Below, one piece after another: positions 13,045-13,833 of a DNA stretch of 13,833 bases (position 1 is its first letter; every line of letters begins with the position of its first letter). Source of the stretch: an archaeon. GTDB lineage: Archaea > Thermoproteota > Bathyarchaeia > TCS64. The position numbers and the translations under genes were made by a program. The stretch lies in NCBI GenBank assembly GCA_020444005.1, contig JAHLLU010000020.1, positions 1 through 13,833 of the forward strand. The letters run 5' to 3'. Below the pieces are notes generated by a model. It made no database searches, had not been told where the DNA came from, and worked only from the letters and a program-made list of their open reading frames with translations.

Positions 13045-13833
13045 ATGAGACTCAGGTACGCGTTTCTTGTTCTATTATTCATTGGCACAATACCTGTTTC
13101 TGCTTACAACTATGAGATGACTTGGAGCTACCAGAACAACGGAGACACAGCTTACAACATGAGCCAGAAAGACCTCGGAGCACCCGTCTTCCCAGATAGA
13201 CAGTATCAGACAGTATCCATGGAGACGAGTTTTGAAGGCAAATTGGTTGAGCTGGAGCCCGATTTCTTGAAAATGGTACCATTATCACCGGTATTGGTAC
13301 CAATAGACGAGACCTACACAATCACCGCAACCTACCAAATAGAATCCATCCCGAGAACTGTTCCATCACTGAGTAAACAGCTAGCCGAGACCCCAGAGGA
13401 GATACCGATTGATTTACTGGAATACACTCAACCCAATGCTCTGTATCCTGATAATACGGAGATCACTGAACTCGCAGCAAGAATAACAAAAGGAGAAGAG
13501 ACGGCTTACGGAAAAATATTAGCGTTAATTGACTGGTTTGAGGAGAACTCATCCTATATTGTAACAGAGGAGCCGAAACGCCCAGAATACATGATACGAG
13601 ACCCGAGAGGAGACTGCGACGACTTGTCTCTTCTCTTCATAACAATGTGTAGAAGCCAAGGCATACCCGCATATCTTCAAGCGGGGGTGGTGTTCAGCGA
13701 GTCCTTGGATATTGATGAGACTGACTGGGATGGGCATTATCATTATGTGTTTGATGGCGTTGGGTGGCATGCTTGGGCGATGGTGTTTACTCCGCCTTGG
13801 GGGTGGCTGCCGGTTGACTTGACTATGCTTGGG
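13045..13833 (+). CDS. Exported transglutaminase-like (cysteine protease fold) protein, 3' end cut off
   Basis: The frame starts at ATG 13045 and stays open for 263 codons to the window edge. Residues 1-20 form a signal peptide: basic MRLR, a hydrophobic run and a likely cleavage after PVSA. About 140 residues of beta-rich extracellular sequence follow, then a transglutaminase-like core. C191 lies in DPRGDCDDLSLLF, followed by MCRSQGIPAYLQAGVV; H242 lies in GWHAWAMVFTPPWGW; and D258 lies in PVDLTM. That is the Cys-His-Asp triad in the order of the TGc superfamily. Archaeal relatives are mostly thought to be proteases or peptidases acting on cell-surface material; the substrate here is unknown. 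No Shine-Dalgarno site precedes the ATG. A membrane anchor, if any, would be beyond the edge. Confidence 0.85.
   Translation, partial: MRLRYAFLVLLFIGTIPVSAYNYEMTWSYQNNGDTAYNMSQKDLGAPVFPDRQYQTVSMETSFEGKLVELEPDFLKMVPLSPVLVPIDETYTITATYQIESIPRTVPSLSKQLAETPEEIPIDLLEYTQPNALYPDNTEITELAARITKGEETAYGKILALIDWFEENSSYIVTEEPKRPEYMIRDPRGDCDDLSLLFITMCRSQGIPAYLQAGVVFSESLDIDETDWDGHYHYVFDGVGWHAWAMVFTPPWGWLPVDLTMLG

Noticed and set aside
9812..13305. Palindrome TATTGGTACCAATA at 9812-9825 and again at 13292-13305
   Set aside because: Both copies are inside coding sequence and encode the same peptide VLVPI with the same codons. Chance is enough to explain this, with no sign of mobility.

Overview
The window looks like a chromosomal segment of an anaerobic, uncultured-type archaeon. 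It has a PDCD5-family DNA-binding protein, the archaeal WtpABC tungstate importer, archaeal-style MoaB and MoeA, TATA-like boxes about 26-30 nt before start codons that lack Shine-Dalgarno sites (leaderless-type first genes), and Shine-Dalgarno sites at internal operon genes. I cannot name the phylum from sequence alone. I see no phage, insertion sequence, CRISPR array, tRNA or rRNA.

Layout. (1) 1-2429: a NikR/CopG-like ribbon-helix-helix regulator (minus, cut by the left edge), divergent from a P1B-type heavy-metal ATPase with a His/Cys-rich N-terminus. Their shared 99-bp gap holds three TAATAAAA octamers exactly 32 bp apart. (2) 2465-3263: a PDCD5-family protein (plus) and a Cys-rich thioredoxin-like protein (minus), whose 3' ends overlap by 8 bp. 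(3) 3312-6203: wtpA-wtpB-wtpC, a tungstate/molybdate ABC importer read leftward. (4) 6309-10023: moaA-moaD-moaE-moaC-moaB-moeA read rightward, tightly packed and often overlapping by ATGA. moaA appears to start at a non-AUG/GUG/UUG codon. (5) 10059-11345: a kynureninase with its own TATA-like box. (6) 11346-11506: convergent intergenic region with a two-way hairpin terminator. (7) 11507-12945: a coupled pair read leftward, a di-cluster ferredoxin-like protein and an uncharacterised Cys/His-rich protein. (8) 13045-13833: an exported transglutaminase-like protein, cut by the right edge.

How it fits together. Sections 3 and 4 form a divergent tungsten/molybdenum cofactor island. WtpABC imports tungstate or molybdate, MoaA and MoaC make cyclic pyranopterin, MoaD and MoaE make molybdopterin, MoaB adenylates it and MoeA inserts the metal. 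No user enzyme (aldehyde:ferredoxin oxidoreductase, formate dehydrogenase) lies in the window. Section 1 is probably a metal-stress module: the regulator keeps three of the four classical NikR nickel ligands and has Asn at the fourth. The least explained part is the Fe-S/Cys-rich pair in section 7.
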